From positions 1-64,000 of the IMG/VR virus record IMGVR_UViG_3300046557_000419: DNA of 64,000 nucleotides; one strand, given 5' to 3'. Shown in pieces: positions 22,432 to 30,346 of this stretch. Position 1 is the stretch's first letter. Each line of letters begins with the position of its first letter. The stretch is from a virus. The position numbers and the translations under genes were made by a program. Under the pieces are notes generated by a model that was not told the origin of the DNA, searched no databases, and saw only the letters and a list, made by a program, of their open reading frames with translations.

Positions 22432-22582
22432 CATCCCCCCGCCGATGCCGGCTCAGTCGCTTGTGCCGCAGACCGATCCCGTCGTTCGTCTGGCGGCTAA
22501 GGTCTACCTGGCCCAAGCTCTGGCTCCTGTCATAACGCTGGTCCTGGTCGCGGGCTTAGTGATCTGGTTCCTCCGCTCCTGA
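22418..22582 (+). CDS. small tail-anchored membrane protein (54 aa)
   Basis: AAGGA lies 7 nt before the ATG, inside the previous gene. A Pro-rich N-terminus is followed by a C-terminal hydrophobic helix (APVITLVLVAGLVIWFLRS). The topology resembles small phage membrane proteins, including spanin or holin accessories. The role is unknown. Confidence 0.55.
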   Translation: MSSSDIPPPMPAQSLVPQTDPVVRLAAKVYLAQALAPVITLVLVAGLVIWFLRS

Positions 22583-22600
22583 AGGGGCCGAACCGGCCCA

Positions 22601-22608
22601 TTTGCATT
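22601..22608. promoter_or_regulatory. dyad half-site upstream of promoter B
   Basis: TTTGCATT, followed by TTCTTGAA rather than a GCAAA arm. Its placement relative to TTGACA mirrors operator site 2 at the homologous promoter A. Confidence 0.45.
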
Positions 22609-22624
22609 TTCTTGAAGAGAGGGG

Positions 22625-22653
22625 TTGACAGAAGGGGGGTACCTGTGCTTAAT
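22625..22653 (+). promoter_or_regulatory. sigma70-type promoter (copy B of shared block)
   Basis: TTGACA (22625-22630), 17-bp spacer, then CTTAAT (22648-22653). It lies in the 29-bp block nearly identical to 3528-3556. Transcription would start inside or just before operator site 5 and lead into the gene at 22682. Confidence 0.65.
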
Positions 22654-22655
22654 CA

Positions 22656-22671
22656 TTTGCTTGAATGCAAA
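22656..22671. promoter_or_regulatory. dispersed dyad operator site 5
   Basis: A consensus copy TTTGC-TTGAAT-GCAAA that begins 2 bp after the -10 box of promoter B and ends just before the ribosome binding site of the gene at 22682. Confidence 0.8.
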
Positions 22672-22681
22672 TGGAGTGACC

Positions 22682-22975
22682 GTGAAGCTCTTCACCCGCC
22701 GCAGCGCCCTCGCCGAAGCATTTCACCTGCCTCTTTGGGGTCAGGCGGCTGAGGAGGTTCCGCCCCATTGGCTGATCTCGCGACTGCAAACGGGTGATCT
22801 GGCGATCAATCGCCTGGGCGGCATGACCATGCACACGCAGTGGGGCGTGCAAGAGAGCGCCGCAGGAGACTACGTGCTCCTGTTTGCCGACAATTCCATC
22901 GGGTTCGAAAAGCCCGAGACGTTCGAACGAGACTTCGAACCCTTCACGTCCGAGCAGCTCAAAGCCGCCGCGTGA
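22682..22975 (+). CDS. hypothetical protein under operator/promoter B (97 aa)
   Basis: The GTG at 22682 has GGAG 5 nt upstream. The earlier ATG inside the operator runs into a stop. The protein has a helical start (RRSALAEAFHLPLWG), a W/H-rich middle and an acidic end (FERDFEPFTSEQLKAA). It is the only gene between promoter B and the terminator at 23022, so it is a monocistronic, regulated unit. It could be a regulator or moron. No family is recognised. Confidence 0.65.
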   Translation: MKLFTRRSALAEAFHLPLWGQAAEEVPPHWLISRLQTGDLAINRLGGMTMHTQWGVQESAAGDYVLLFADNSIGFEKPETFERDFEPFTSEQLKAAA

Positions 22976-23021
22976 CCACACACTGACAGCACCGTCGCAA
23001 GGCGCTGCTTCCCCTACAGAG

Positions 23022-23054
23022 CCCGCTCAGGACCGTCCTGGGCGGGTTTTTCTT
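23022..23054 (+). terminator. intrinsic terminator
   Basis: CCCGCTCAGGA-CCG-TCCTGGGCGGG is an 11-bp stem followed by TTTTTCTTT. It ends the single-gene unit that starts at promoter B. Confidence 0.85.
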
Positions 23055-23213
23055 TGGGCCTGCGCCTTCGTGGCTGCGGCCGAGAACCCTATCCAATCGC
23101 GCTCCCACTTCGGTAGAGCGCGGTTTCAGCGGTCTCAGTTCGCATCCCGCACAAGACGAACAGAGATACCCAAGAGCGCGCCGCACGCCCGCGCCACCGC
23201 AGAACAATTCCTT

Positions 23214-23289
23214 TGGAGAGTAGCCAAGTAGGTAAGGCAGCGCACTGTTACTGCGCCTACCGCAGGTTCGAATCCTGCCTCTTCAGCCA
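23214..23289 (+). tRNA. tRNA-Asn (GTT)
   Basis: Acceptor TGGAGAG/CTCTTCA with one G-T pair. The anticodon arm is GCGCA-CTGTTAC-TGCGC (anticodon GTT) and the T arm GCAGG-TTCGAAT-CCTGC, with encoded CCA. Confidence 0.85.
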
Positions 23290-23461
23290 CCAACACCAAT
23301 TCGCCAGCAATGACCAACCGACGCCGGGACGGCTTCGGACGGTCGCTGCCGGCAACTCTGATTCCCCGAGTCCTCGGGGATATCACCGGCCCACCAGGCG
23401 GGACGCTTGGACGGGCCTTTTATCACGAGGGGCGGGATGCCCCGCATTTCCCGGGATGGGT

Positions 23462-24349
23462 ATGCTCAAAGCAGTCGTTAAAGATCTCAATGAACTCGAT
23501 GAGGGCCTCCGCGGCTATTACGTGCAGAAGGACAACCAGTTCTTCCTGAACGTGACGGCGGTCGACGGTTTCCAACTCGACAACACCACCGGCCTGAAAA
23601 CCGCCTTGGGCAACGAGCGTAACAACGTCTCGATCCTCAAGGAGCAGCTCAAGCCGTATGAAGGCCTGGACGCTACCGCGGCTCGCACCGCGATCGAGCG
23701 TATCGGCGCTTTCGGTGAAATCACGCCCGAGGCCGCCAAGACGGCGCTCGAAACGGCACAACGACTGTCAGCTCTCGATCCCACGAAAGAGGCTGAGACG
23801 ATCGCTGCCACCAAGGTCGAGACCCTGAAAGGTCAGCTCACCGCGCAGTTCAATCTGCGTGAGACCGAGCTGGTCGGACAGGTCAACGGCCAGAAGGCGA
23901 CGATCGAAAGCCTGACGGGGCAGCTTCAGACGGTGATGGCCGATGGCCAGATCAAGTCCGAAGTCGCCAAATCCAACCCACTGGACGACGCGCGGGATGC
24001 CGTCGAGCTTCTGGTGAGCAAGTACGTCCGCACGTCCATGAAGGACGGGAAGGTCGTCGTCGAGGTCATTGACCAGAACGGCGTCCCCCGCATCAAGGAC
24101 CACACGGGCGCCGCGTTCGAAGTCGCCGATCTCGTCGCTGAGATCCGCGAGAGCCGCGCAGGTCTCTTCAAGCCTGACGAGAAGCGCGGTCTGGGGACCA
24201 ACCCCGGTTCGGGTACCAATCCGCCGGCAGGTGGGGTCGTGAACCCCTGGGCCGCGGAGACCCGAAACATGACCCAGCAAATGTTGCTGGAAAACACCAA
24301 ACCCGAATTGGCCAAGCAGCTCAAAGCAGCGGCCGGCGTGAAGGACTAA
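23462..24349 (+). CDS. scaffold-like protein (295 aa)
   Basis: Placed directly before the capsid gene. The N-terminus MLKAVVKDLNELDEGLRGYY, long charged helices with ETELVGQVNGQKATIESLTG coiled coil, and a low-complexity Gly/Asn/Pro linker before a C-terminal helix are typical of phage scaffolding proteins. It would guide prohead assembly and be absent from mature virions. The start could also be ATG 23456. No strong ribosome site is seen. Confidence 0.75.
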   Translation: MLKAVVKDLNELDEGLRGYYVQKDNQFFLNVTAVDGFQLDNTTGLKTALGNERNNVSILKEQLKPYEGLDATAARTAIERIGAFGEITPEAAKTALETAQRLSALDPTKEAETIAATKVETLKGQLTAQFNLRETELVGQVNGQKATIESLTGQLQTVMADGQIKSEVAKSNPLDDARDAVELLVSKYVRTSMKDGKVVVEVIDQNGVPRIKDHTGAAFEVADLVAEIRESRAGLFKPDEKRGLGTNPGSGTNPPAGGVVNPWAAETRNMTQQMLLENTKPELAKQLKAAAGVKD

Positions 24350-24375
24350 GTCCTCCCGCCTTCCCAACATGCAGG

Positions 24376-24400
24376 CGCCCGGATTCTGTCCGGGCGTTTG
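24376..24400 (+). terminator. terminator-like hairpin fused to operator
   Basis: CGCCCGGA-TTCTG-TCCGGGCG is an 8-bp stem directly followed by TTTG, the left arm of operator site 6. It could attenuate transcription from the scaffold gene into the capsid gene. Confidence 0.6.
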
Positions 24401-24412
24401 CTTGAATGCAAA
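24397..24412. promoter_or_regulatory. dispersed dyad operator site 6
   Basis: Consensus TTTGC-TTGAAT-GCAAA, 35 bp upstream of the capsid ATG. Its internal ATG opens a 14-codon leader frame. Confidence 0.8.
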
Positions 24413-24450
24413 AGCTGCAGCCAGTCCACAACAACAAGAGTGAGAAATGA
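24406..24450 (+). CDS. possible leader peptide (14 aa)
   Basis: ATG inside operator site 6 opens the frame MQKLQPVHNNKSEK, whose stop TGA overlaps the capsid ATG (ATGA). No Shine-Dalgarno site is obvious. It would couple translation to the capsid gene if it is used. Confidence 0.3.
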   Translation: MQKLQPVHNNKSEK

Positions 24451-25427
24451 CTGCAACTGCTCTCGCGGACATGATCGTCCCGACCAAGTTCAACAAGTAC
24501 GTCCAGGTTCTTTCGACGCAGAAGTCGGAACTGTTCACGTCGGGGATCATCACCGACCTGTCCAGCGTCATCGACGCCGAGATCGAAGGCAAGACGGTCA
24601 ACATGCCGTTCTTCAACGACCTCGACGCCTCCGACGCCGAGCAGGTGCTCGACGACACCACCGACCTGACCGTTGGTCACATGACGACCGGCCAGGACGT
24701 GGCCGTGAAGCTGCTGCGCGGTAAGGCCTTCGGCTCGACCGACCTGGCGGCCGACCTGTCCGGCGCCGACCCGATCGATGCCATCGCGAACCGTTTCGCC
24801 GACTGGTGGAACAAGCGCATGCAGACCGCTCTGCTCTCGACCCTCACGGGCGCGATGGGCTCGGCCGGCATGGCTGCGAACGTCAACGACATCTCCGCGC
24901 TGACCGGTGGTGCCCAGTACTTCGACGCCGACTCCTTCATCGACGCGGCCTTCTTGCTCGGTGACGAGCAGGGCGGTCTGAACGCCGTCGCGGTCCACTC
25001 CCTGACCCTCAAGGCGATGGTGAAGGCCGACCTGATCGACTTCGTGCCCGACAGCCAGGGCAAGCTGACGGTCCCGACCTACCTCGGCAAGACTGTCATC
25101 GTCGACGACGGCATGCCCGTCTCGGGTTCGGGCGCGACCCGCGTGTTCACCTCCTACATCTTCGGCCCCGGCGCGATCGGCTACGGCGAGCGCTCCCCGA
25201 AGGTTCCGGTGGAGGTCGAGCGCCAGGCTCTGAAGGGCATGGGCCAGGAGTACATCGTGAACCGCCGTCAGTGGGTCATGCATCCCCGCGGCGTGAAGTG
25301 GCTGGGCGGCACCCAGGCCGGCGTGACGCCGTCCAACGCCGAGCTGGCGACCACGACCAACTGGCAGCGCGTCTACGATCCGAAGATCGTCCGCATCGTC
25401 GCCTTCAAGCACATGCTGGCGTCGTAA
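24447..25427 (+). CDS. major capsid protein
   Basis: 326 aa, following the scaffold. MTATALADMIVPTKFNKYVQ, GKTVNMPFFNDLD and KVPVEVERQALKGMGQEYIVNRRQWVMHP match the pattern of HK97-fold coat proteins of myo- and siphophages (Gp13-like). Codon choice is strongly biased to C-ending codons, consistent with very high expression. An upstream operator and terminator-like hairpin and a downstream terminator isolate it as its own unit. Confidence 0.85.
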   Translation: MTATALADMIVPTKFNKYVQVLSTQKSELFTSGIITDLSSVIDAEIEGKTVNMPFFNDLDASDAEQVLDDTTDLTVGHMTTGQDVAVKLLRGKAFGSTDLAADLSGADPIDAIANRFADWWNKRMQTALLSTLTGAMGSAGMAANVNDISALTGGAQYFDADSFIDAAFLLGDEQGGLNAVAVHSLTLKAMVKADLIDFVPDSQGKLTVPTYLGKTVIVDDGMPVSGSGATRVFTSYIFGPGAIGYGERSPKVPVEVERQALKGMGQEYIVNRRQWVMHPRGVKWLGGTQAGVTPSNAELATTTNWQRVYDPKIVRIVAFKHMLAS

Positions 25428-25457
25428 TCGTCTCTGACGGTTAGCTGAAACACAAGA

Positions 25458-25487
25458 CCCTCCTCGGGAAACCGGGGAGGGCTCTTT
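25458..25487 (+). terminator. intrinsic terminator after capsid gene
   Basis: CCCTCCTCGG-GAAA-CCGGGGAGGG is a 10-bp stem with a GAAA loop, followed by CTCTTTG. It limits read-through from the capsid gene. Confidence 0.8.
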
Positions 25488-25505
25488 GTGACTCTGGAGA
25501 CATTC

Positions 25506-25907
25506 ATGATTGGAACGAAGGGTTTTCGCACCCGCGAGGCAGCTGCGTATCGCAAGAACCGAACGCATCGGCTGACTTCGGAAGAGGTCAGAGAGGCCCG
25601 CTTCGCCAACCTGCACGGCAATGTCGAGCAGTCTGAAGCGACGGTAGCGCCCGCCGCTGAGCCGGTCGAACCCAAAACGGCCGAGGTCGTGGAAGCGACC
25701 GATCAGACCGAGCAGACCGACACCACTGACGAAGTGGCCGGCGACGAGAACGCCGACGAAGCTGGTGACGAAGCCGGCGACGAAACCGGTGACGAGGCTG
25801 GCGACGAAGACGGGGACGAAGACGAAGGCGAGGCTGATGCCGGCGCCGACAAGTCCAAGACGACCGCTTCGAAGAAGAAGAAGGCCAAAGGCAAGGCCAA
25901 GAAGTAA
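25506..25907 (+). CDS. acidic-repeat structural-module protein (133 aa)
   Basis: CTGGAGA lies before the ATG at 25506. The N-terminal 35 residues are basic. The middle is a run of DEAGDE-type acidic repeats with alternating Asp-Glu and Gly/Ala, and the tail is KKKKAKGKAKK. Similar low-complexity proteins follow capsid genes in some phages. A head-decoration or head-tail connector accessory role is possible but unproven. Confidence 0.6.
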   Translation: MIGTKGFRTREAAAYRKNRTHRLTSEEVREARFANLHGNVEQSEATVAPAAEPVEPKTAEVVEATDQTEQTDTTDEVAGDENADEAGDEAGDETGDEAGDEDGDEDEGEADAGADKSKTTASKKKKAKGKAKK

Positions 25908-25916
25908 GGACCTGTG

Positions 25917-26345
25917 ATGGGCTACGCGACCAAAGAGGACATCGACGAGCTTTACGGCACCGACCTCCTAGTGCGCGTAGCCGATTACGACCGAGACGGA
26001 ACGCCGGACCCTGCCGTTGTGGCGAAGGGGCTGGAGGGCGCCGACGAGATCTGCGACGCCTATCTGTCCGCTCAGTATACGATCCCAGTCGTCCCCACGC
26101 CCGGCGTGGTGAGGAACTGTGCGATCGACATCGCCATCTACAAGATGGCGCTGGGCCGCACCAGCCGCACCGACGAGATGCGGGTGCGATATGAGGACGC
26201 TCTGGCTCTGCTGGAGAAGATTTCAACCGGCAAGGTTGGCCTCGGCCTGCCGCCGACGACCGTCGACAATGGCGACGGCACGACCACAACGACCGATCCG
26301 AACGTCAAGCGCTCGGGAGGCTCGTTCGACTGCGGGAGGGCCTGA
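25917..26345 (+). CDS. Mu gp36-like head-tail protein (DUF1320)
   Basis: 143 aa with YATKEDIDELYGTDLLVRVAD, AKGLEGADEICDAYLSAQYTIPV and RNCAIDIAIYKMALG. This is the signature of the DUF1320/Mu gp36 family, a head-completion component. It overlaps the next gene by one base, in the same order as in Mu. Confidence 0.85.
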   Translation: MGYATKEDIDELYGTDLLVRVADYDRDGTPDPAVVAKGLEGADEICDAYLSAQYTIPVVPTPGVVRNCAIDIAIYKMALGRTSRTDEMRVRYEDALALLEKISTGKVGLGLPPTTVDNGDGTTTTTDPNVKRSGGSFDCGRA

Positions 26346-26833
26346 TGGCCGACCTGCAAGTCAAGATCGACTCCGGCGACCTCCGCAAGCTCAACAAGCG
26401 GATCGCCGGCCTGCTGCATGACACGCTCCACCTGGAGGAAGTCTACGCAGCAGCTGCCGAGTACATGAAGCGATCAACGGTCAACCGCATCGTGCGGAGC
26501 AAGACCGGGCCTGACGGCGAACGTTGGGCGGCGCTCCGCGACGTCACCATCAAGCTCCGGAACGGAAGCGACAGCGTCCTGTTCGACAGCGGTGAGTTGT
26601 CCAGGGGCATTCAGATCCAAGACATCAGCCACGACGGCTTCGTGCTCAGCTCCACGGCCCTGAACAAGCAAGGCGAGTCCTACTCGTCCTACCTGCAGGA
26701 CGGTGTGAAGCGGACGCGAGGCATGATCAAGGGCAAGCGGATCCCGCCGCGCCCGTTCATGGGCTTCTCGGACGAGAACAAGCGACGGATCTCCAAGATG
26801 ATCCGCGATTATCTGGCGCATGGAGGCGACTGA
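26345..26833 (+). CDS. tail completion / virion morphogenesis protein (gpS/gpG-like)
   Basis: 162 aa with VKIDSGDLRKLNKRIAGL, KTGPDGERWAALRD, LFDSGELSRGI and a PPRPFMGFSDENKRRI end. The IPPRPFxG motif is diagnostic of the P2 gpS/Mu gpG family that finishes tail-head joining. It lies between the gp36 and gp37 homologues. Confidence 0.85.
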   Translation: MADLQVKIDSGDLRKLNKRIAGLLHDTLHLEEVYAAAAEYMKRSTVNRIVRSKTGPDGERWAALRDVTIKLRNGSDSVLFDSGELSRGIQIQDISHDGFVLSSTALNKQGESYSSYLQDGVKRTRGMIKGKRIPPRPFMGFSDENKRRISKMIRDYLAHGGD

Positions 26834-27417
26834 TGAGCAAGATCGTCGACTTCCGCAACCGGATCATCGACTTTGTCAAAGCCCTGTACCCCGACATGGA
26901 TGTCGACTGGTACGACGGCCAATTCGACGAGCACGACATCGCAGAGTGGACGGTAAAGACGCCGTCCGCCCGTGTCGCTGTGATGAACTCGACCGGAGAC
27001 CACGAGGTTACCGGAGAGTTGAACGCGCGGCTCCGTGTCGTGATCGTCATCATCGACGAGAACAGGTTTGTCGCCCTTGATGGCGACGCCCGTGCCTGGG
27101 AATACGTCGAGACCATCGCCATCGAGGCGAACCTCAATAAATTCGGCGACCCGAATGCGGCGCCGGCAACCATGGTCAAGTTCCGCAGGCTCAGCCAGCC
27201 AGTCCTCCGCCGCGAAGGCGTGTCGATCGGCGTCGTGGAATGGGAGAGCGATCTCACCATCGGCCATAACCGAGTCCTCGCCCGCGACTTTTTCTACGAC
27301 CCTGCCACCGGACAGCGCATCAACCAGCTGCCGCGGTCCAATCACACGCGCGGCCACGTCCACATGGCGGACGGCAAGCAGAACGACGAGCAGACGGACT
27401 TCACTGTCGAGGAGTAA
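26833..27417 (+). CDS. Mu gp37-like protein (DUF1834)
   Basis: 194 aa, with an N-terminal helix (RNRIIDFVKALYPDMDVDWYDG) and beta strands including LRVVIVIIDENR. Its size and position after the gpS homologue fit DUF1834/Mu gp37, a head-tail connector. The C-terminal 50 residues extend beyond the core. Confidence 0.7.
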   Translation: MSKIVDFRNRIIDFVKALYPDMDVDWYDGQFDEHDIAEWTVKTPSARVAVMNSTGDHEVTGELNARLRVVIVIIDENRFVALDGDARAWEYVETIAIEANLNKFGDPNAAPATMVKFRRLSQPVLRREGVSIGVVEWESDLTIGHNRVLARDFFYDPATGQRINQLPRSNHTRGHVHMADGKQNDEQTDFTVEE

Positions 27418-27419
27418 CA

Positions 27420-28847
27420 ATGAGGGCACTTCTGTCGATCGAGCGACGCATGCAGGATCTCGAACGCAAGTTCGAGAACAAGGAGCGCCTCGGTAAGGTC
27501 GTCCAAGTCAAGTACGAGAAGGACCGCTGGTACGTCAAAATGAATGACGGCCAGGACCAGACCCCGAGCGGGTCTCAGTCCAACGCTGACCCCATGGGCG
27601 GCGAGGGCACTGTCCGCAGCGACTGGCAGCCGTGGCAGAGCTTCTCTCACGGCACTATGAAGTTCTCCGTGCCCCCGAAGGTTGGTCAGGAAGTCCTGAT
27701 GCGGTCTGTCGGCGGACAGGCTGAGCTATCGACCGTCGAGCCCTTCCACTACGGTCCGAAGACCCCGTCCCCGCACGGCAAGCAGGACGAGTCAGTCGGC
27801 CTGATCCACGAGAAAGAGGATCAGCAGCACTGGCAGCACCAGACCAAAGACACCAATCATCTGATCATCAAGTCCAAGAAGAAGTCCGGCGGCATTGGCG
27901 GCCTGGGCGACATCGGCGGGCTCGGTGACCTGGCCGGCATGGGTCAGCTGGCAGGCCTGAGCGGCATGGACTTCTCCAGCATGCTCAGCGGCCTCGGCGG
28001 CCTGGACCTCGGTGCGCTTGGCAACATCGCCTCGCTTTCCAGCCTGGGCAACCTCGCGAACCTCGATATCTCGAGCCTGGCGAACCTCTCGCAGCTGGCG
28101 AGTGTTGTGCCGCAGCTCGGCAATCTGTCGCAGCTCACCAACATCGCCAGCATCGGCAACATCGCGAAAATGTCGGGCCTCCCCGACCTCGCCCAGCTCG
28201 GCAACATCCAGGGCATCGCAAGCCAAGTCACTTCCGGCAACCTTCTAGGTTCGGTCGGGAGCATGATTGGCGGCGGCGCTGGTGGCGGTGCCGGAGTCCC
28301 GGCGGCGATGGGCGGCCAGCAGAAAGAAGACGCGCCCAAGCTTCCCGAAGTGCCGGAAGAGGGCGACGACGGCGTCACGCAGATCAAGTCGACAAAGGAG
28401 TTCATCCTCAAGACGGTCGGCAAGAGCAAGTCGTACTACCGGCAGGACGAGAAGCTGGTCCACATTCGGTTCGGTGAGGACAAGGCCAAGGCCGACATTC
28501 TCATGGACGAGAACCAGGTCAAGATCCAGTTCAAGGACAAGAAGGCCGTCGTCACCTGGAAAGAGGACCAGCTGAACGTCACCTACGGCGAAGACCAGTC
28601 GAACATCAAACTGTCCGACGAGGAGATCGTCATCACCCAGGGCAAGGACGCCTCACGGGTCACGATCCAGCAGGAATACGTCGAAGTGAAGGGCGCCAAT
28701 GAGTGCGCTGTCGGCGTGGACGGTCGCTGGGTCAACATCAGTCAAACGCGAGTCAATCTCGGAGTGAGCGGCCCGAAAGAGCAGGCTCAATTCAAGGTCA
28801 TGACGGAGGGTGGTCCATCCGAAAGGGTCTGGGCCAACATCTCCTAA
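27420..28847 (+). CDS. baseplate spike protein V with Leu/Gly-rich insertion
   Basis: 475 aa. Residues 1-140 are a gpV OB-type domain (GKVVQVKYEKDRWYVKMNDGQ, FSVPPKVGQEVLMRSVGG). Residues about 155-290 are an unusual tract of short Leu/Gly/Asn/Ser repeats of the LGNLxxL type. Residues 330-475 form the beta-strand spike stem (KADILMDENQVKIQF and similar). The protein tips the tail tube and pierces the outer membrane. The insertion is not part of canonical gpV. Confidence 0.8.
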   Translation: MRALLSIERRMQDLERKFENKERLGKVVQVKYEKDRWYVKMNDGQDQTPSGSQSNADPMGGEGTVRSDWQPWQSFSHGTMKFSVPPKVGQEVLMRSVGGQAELSTVEPFHYGPKTPSPHGKQDESVGLIHEKEDQQHWQHQTKDTNHLIIKSKKKSGGIGGLGDIGGLGDLAGMGQLAGLSGMDFSSMLSGLGGLDLGALGNIASLSSLGNLANLDISSLANLSQLASVVPQLGNLSQLTNIASIGNIAKMSGLPDLAQLGNIQGIASQVTSGNLLGSVGSMIGGGAGGGAGVPAAMGGQQKEDAPKLPEVPEEGDDGVTQIKSTKEFILKTVGKSKSYYRQDEKLVHIRFGEDKAKADILMDENQVKIQFKDKKAVVTWKEDQLNVTYGEDQSNIKLSDEEIVITQGKDASRVTIQQEYVEVKGANECAVGVDGRWVNISQTRVNLGVSGPKEQAQFKVMTEGGPSERVWANIS

Positions 28848-28859
28848 CGAAAGAGACCA

Positions 28860-29114
28860 ATGATCAAGAAAAAGAAAAAGTACGTGGTCGCTGCGCCGTT
28901 TTGGCACGACGGCATCCTTCTCGCGAAGGACTCCGTTATCTGGCTCTTCCCCAAGGAAGCCAAGTACCGGGCGCACGCGCTGACCGAGGAGCAGACGACC
29001 GCATCCTCGGAGCCCGCCGCTCCCGCTGCCGAGGCCAAGCCAGTCAAGCGCAAGCCCTCCACGGCTGTTGTTGTGGAGGAGGCGCCGGCCAATGGCGACG
29101 ACAACGTCAACTGA
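28860..29114 (+). CDS. small tail-module hypothetical protein (84 aa)
   Basis: A basic N-terminus (MIKKKKKYVV) is followed by an APFWHDGILLAKDSVIWLF segment and a Pro/Ala/Lys-rich tail. Its last 23 bp overlap the baseplate W gene. It lies where P2-like phages carry baseplate accessories. No family is recognised. Confidence 0.55.
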   Translation: MIKKKKKYVVAAPFWHDGILLAKDSVIWLFPKEAKYRAHALTEEQTTASSEPAAPAAEAKPVKRKPSTAVVVEEAPANGDDNVN

Positions 29115-29454
29115 GCACCTCATCGACGTCGACCGCTTCACAGGGGCGTTGATCCAAGGCTGGGATCGTATCAGCCAGAGCATTTACGTCATCCTCACCA
29201 CCAGGCTGCGCACCAGGTTGATGCGCCAGTGGTGGGGATCGAAGTTCATCGACATGCAGGACAAGCCTGGCAACCAGGAAGTCCTGATGGCCGGCATGAT
29301 GGCGGCGATTGCCGCGATCAACAGCTATGAGCCCGAGTTCAAGGTGACGCGGGTCTCGATCGATGAGTTCGATGCTTCAGGGGAGATCACGATCACCATC
29401 GAGGGTGTCGACCTCGTTGATGCCGCACTCAAGCGGGTCAAAGTAAACATCTAG
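29092..29454 (+). CDS. baseplate assembly protein W (gp25-like)
   Basis: 120 aa. LIQGWDRISQSIYVILTTRLRTRLMRQWWGSKFID matches the GPW/gp25 signature, in which an iLtT-G-R-mR segment precedes the FG-S strand. GGAGG lies 9 nt before the ATG at 29092. It initiates wedge assembly, next to protein J. Confidence 0.85.
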   Translation: MATTTSTEHLIDVDRFTGALIQGWDRISQSIYVILTTRLRTRLMRQWWGSKFIDMQDKPGNQEVLMAGMMAAIAAINSYEPEFKVTRVSIDEFDASGEITITIEGVDLVDAALKRVKVNI

Positions 29455-29464
29455 CGAGGGTCCA

Positions 29465-30343
29465 ATGCCCAACTACACGTCGCCCGCGCTGTACATCGAC
29501 TTCGCGCGACTGCCGCCCCCGGACGTCATTGAGACGATCGAATACGAGAGCCTGGTCCAAACCTATAAGGACCAGGTCCTCGCCAAGAACAGCAAGCTCG
29601 CGGCGGCTCTGAACCTGGAGCAGTCACCCACCAACATCATCCTGGAGGCTGAGGCCTACGGCGAAATGCTGGTGCGGGCCCGCGTCAACGCGGCGGCTCG
29701 CGCCGTCATGCTGGCCTTCTCCAAGGGGGCAGACCTCGACAATCTTTCCGCATTCTTCGGCGTCGAGCGCGCCGCGGGCGAGACTGACGACAGCCTCCGC
29801 CGCCGCGCGCAGATGGCCCCTGAGGCCTTCACGACCGCCGGCTCGGAAGGTGCCTACATCTTTCAGGGCCTGACCGCCGATCCCGTCAATGTTCGGGACA
29901 TCACCGCGGTCAAGATGAACGACAAGGGCGGCGTCAGGATCTGCGTAATGGCCTCCGGAAGCAATCCGGTGCCGGCCACCGACGTCATCCTGAAGGTCCG
30001 CGACCGCCTCAATTCGAAGGGCATCAAGCCGCTCACCGACGTGATCAGCGTCGTGCCGGTCAAGGTGATCCGTACAAAGATCGTCGCGAACATCTCGCTC
30101 TATCCCGGCCCGGACGCAGCATTGGTCATGGCAGACATCGGCACCGCCCTGAGCAAGGTGCGCGCTAACGTCTCGCTGATCGGCCGCGATCTCACCCGGT
30201 CCGCAGTCATTTCAGCCCTCAACCAGGAGGGTGTTCAGTCCGTCGATCTGATCTCGCCGGCCGAAAACGTCGTGATCGACACTGACCAGTGCGCCCTCAT
30301 CGAGAGCGCCGCGATTACGCCGCTTCAGCTCAGGGTGGAGTAA
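29465..30343 (+). CDS. baseplate assembly protein J
   Basis: 292 aa, with LPPPDVIETIEYESLVQTYKDQV, a QLAYxE-like ILEAEAYGEMLVRARVNAAARAVMLAFSKGADLDNLSAFFGVER, and SDDSLRRR-type ETDDSLRRRAQ. These are standard gpJ landmarks. It forms the baseplate periphery with W and I. Confidence 0.9.
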   Translation: MPNYTSPALYIDFARLPPPDVIETIEYESLVQTYKDQVLAKNSKLAAALNLEQSPTNIILEAEAYGEMLVRARVNAAARAVMLAFSKGADLDNLSAFFGVERAAGETDDSLRRRAQMAPEAFTTAGSEGAYIFQGLTADPVNVRDITAVKMNDKGGVRICVMASGSNPVPATDVILKVRDRLNSKGIKPLTDVISVVPVKVIRTKIVANISLYPGPDAALVMADIGTALSKVRANVSLIGRDLTRSAVISALNQEGVQSVDLISPAENVVIDTDQCALIESAAITPLQLRVE

Positions 30344-30346
30344 GTC

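Noticed and set aside
25700-25850. Acidic tandem repeats (DEAGDE) as a possible CRISPR or DNA repeat
   Set aside because: The repeats are codon-level low complexity in a coding sequence, with no spacer structure.
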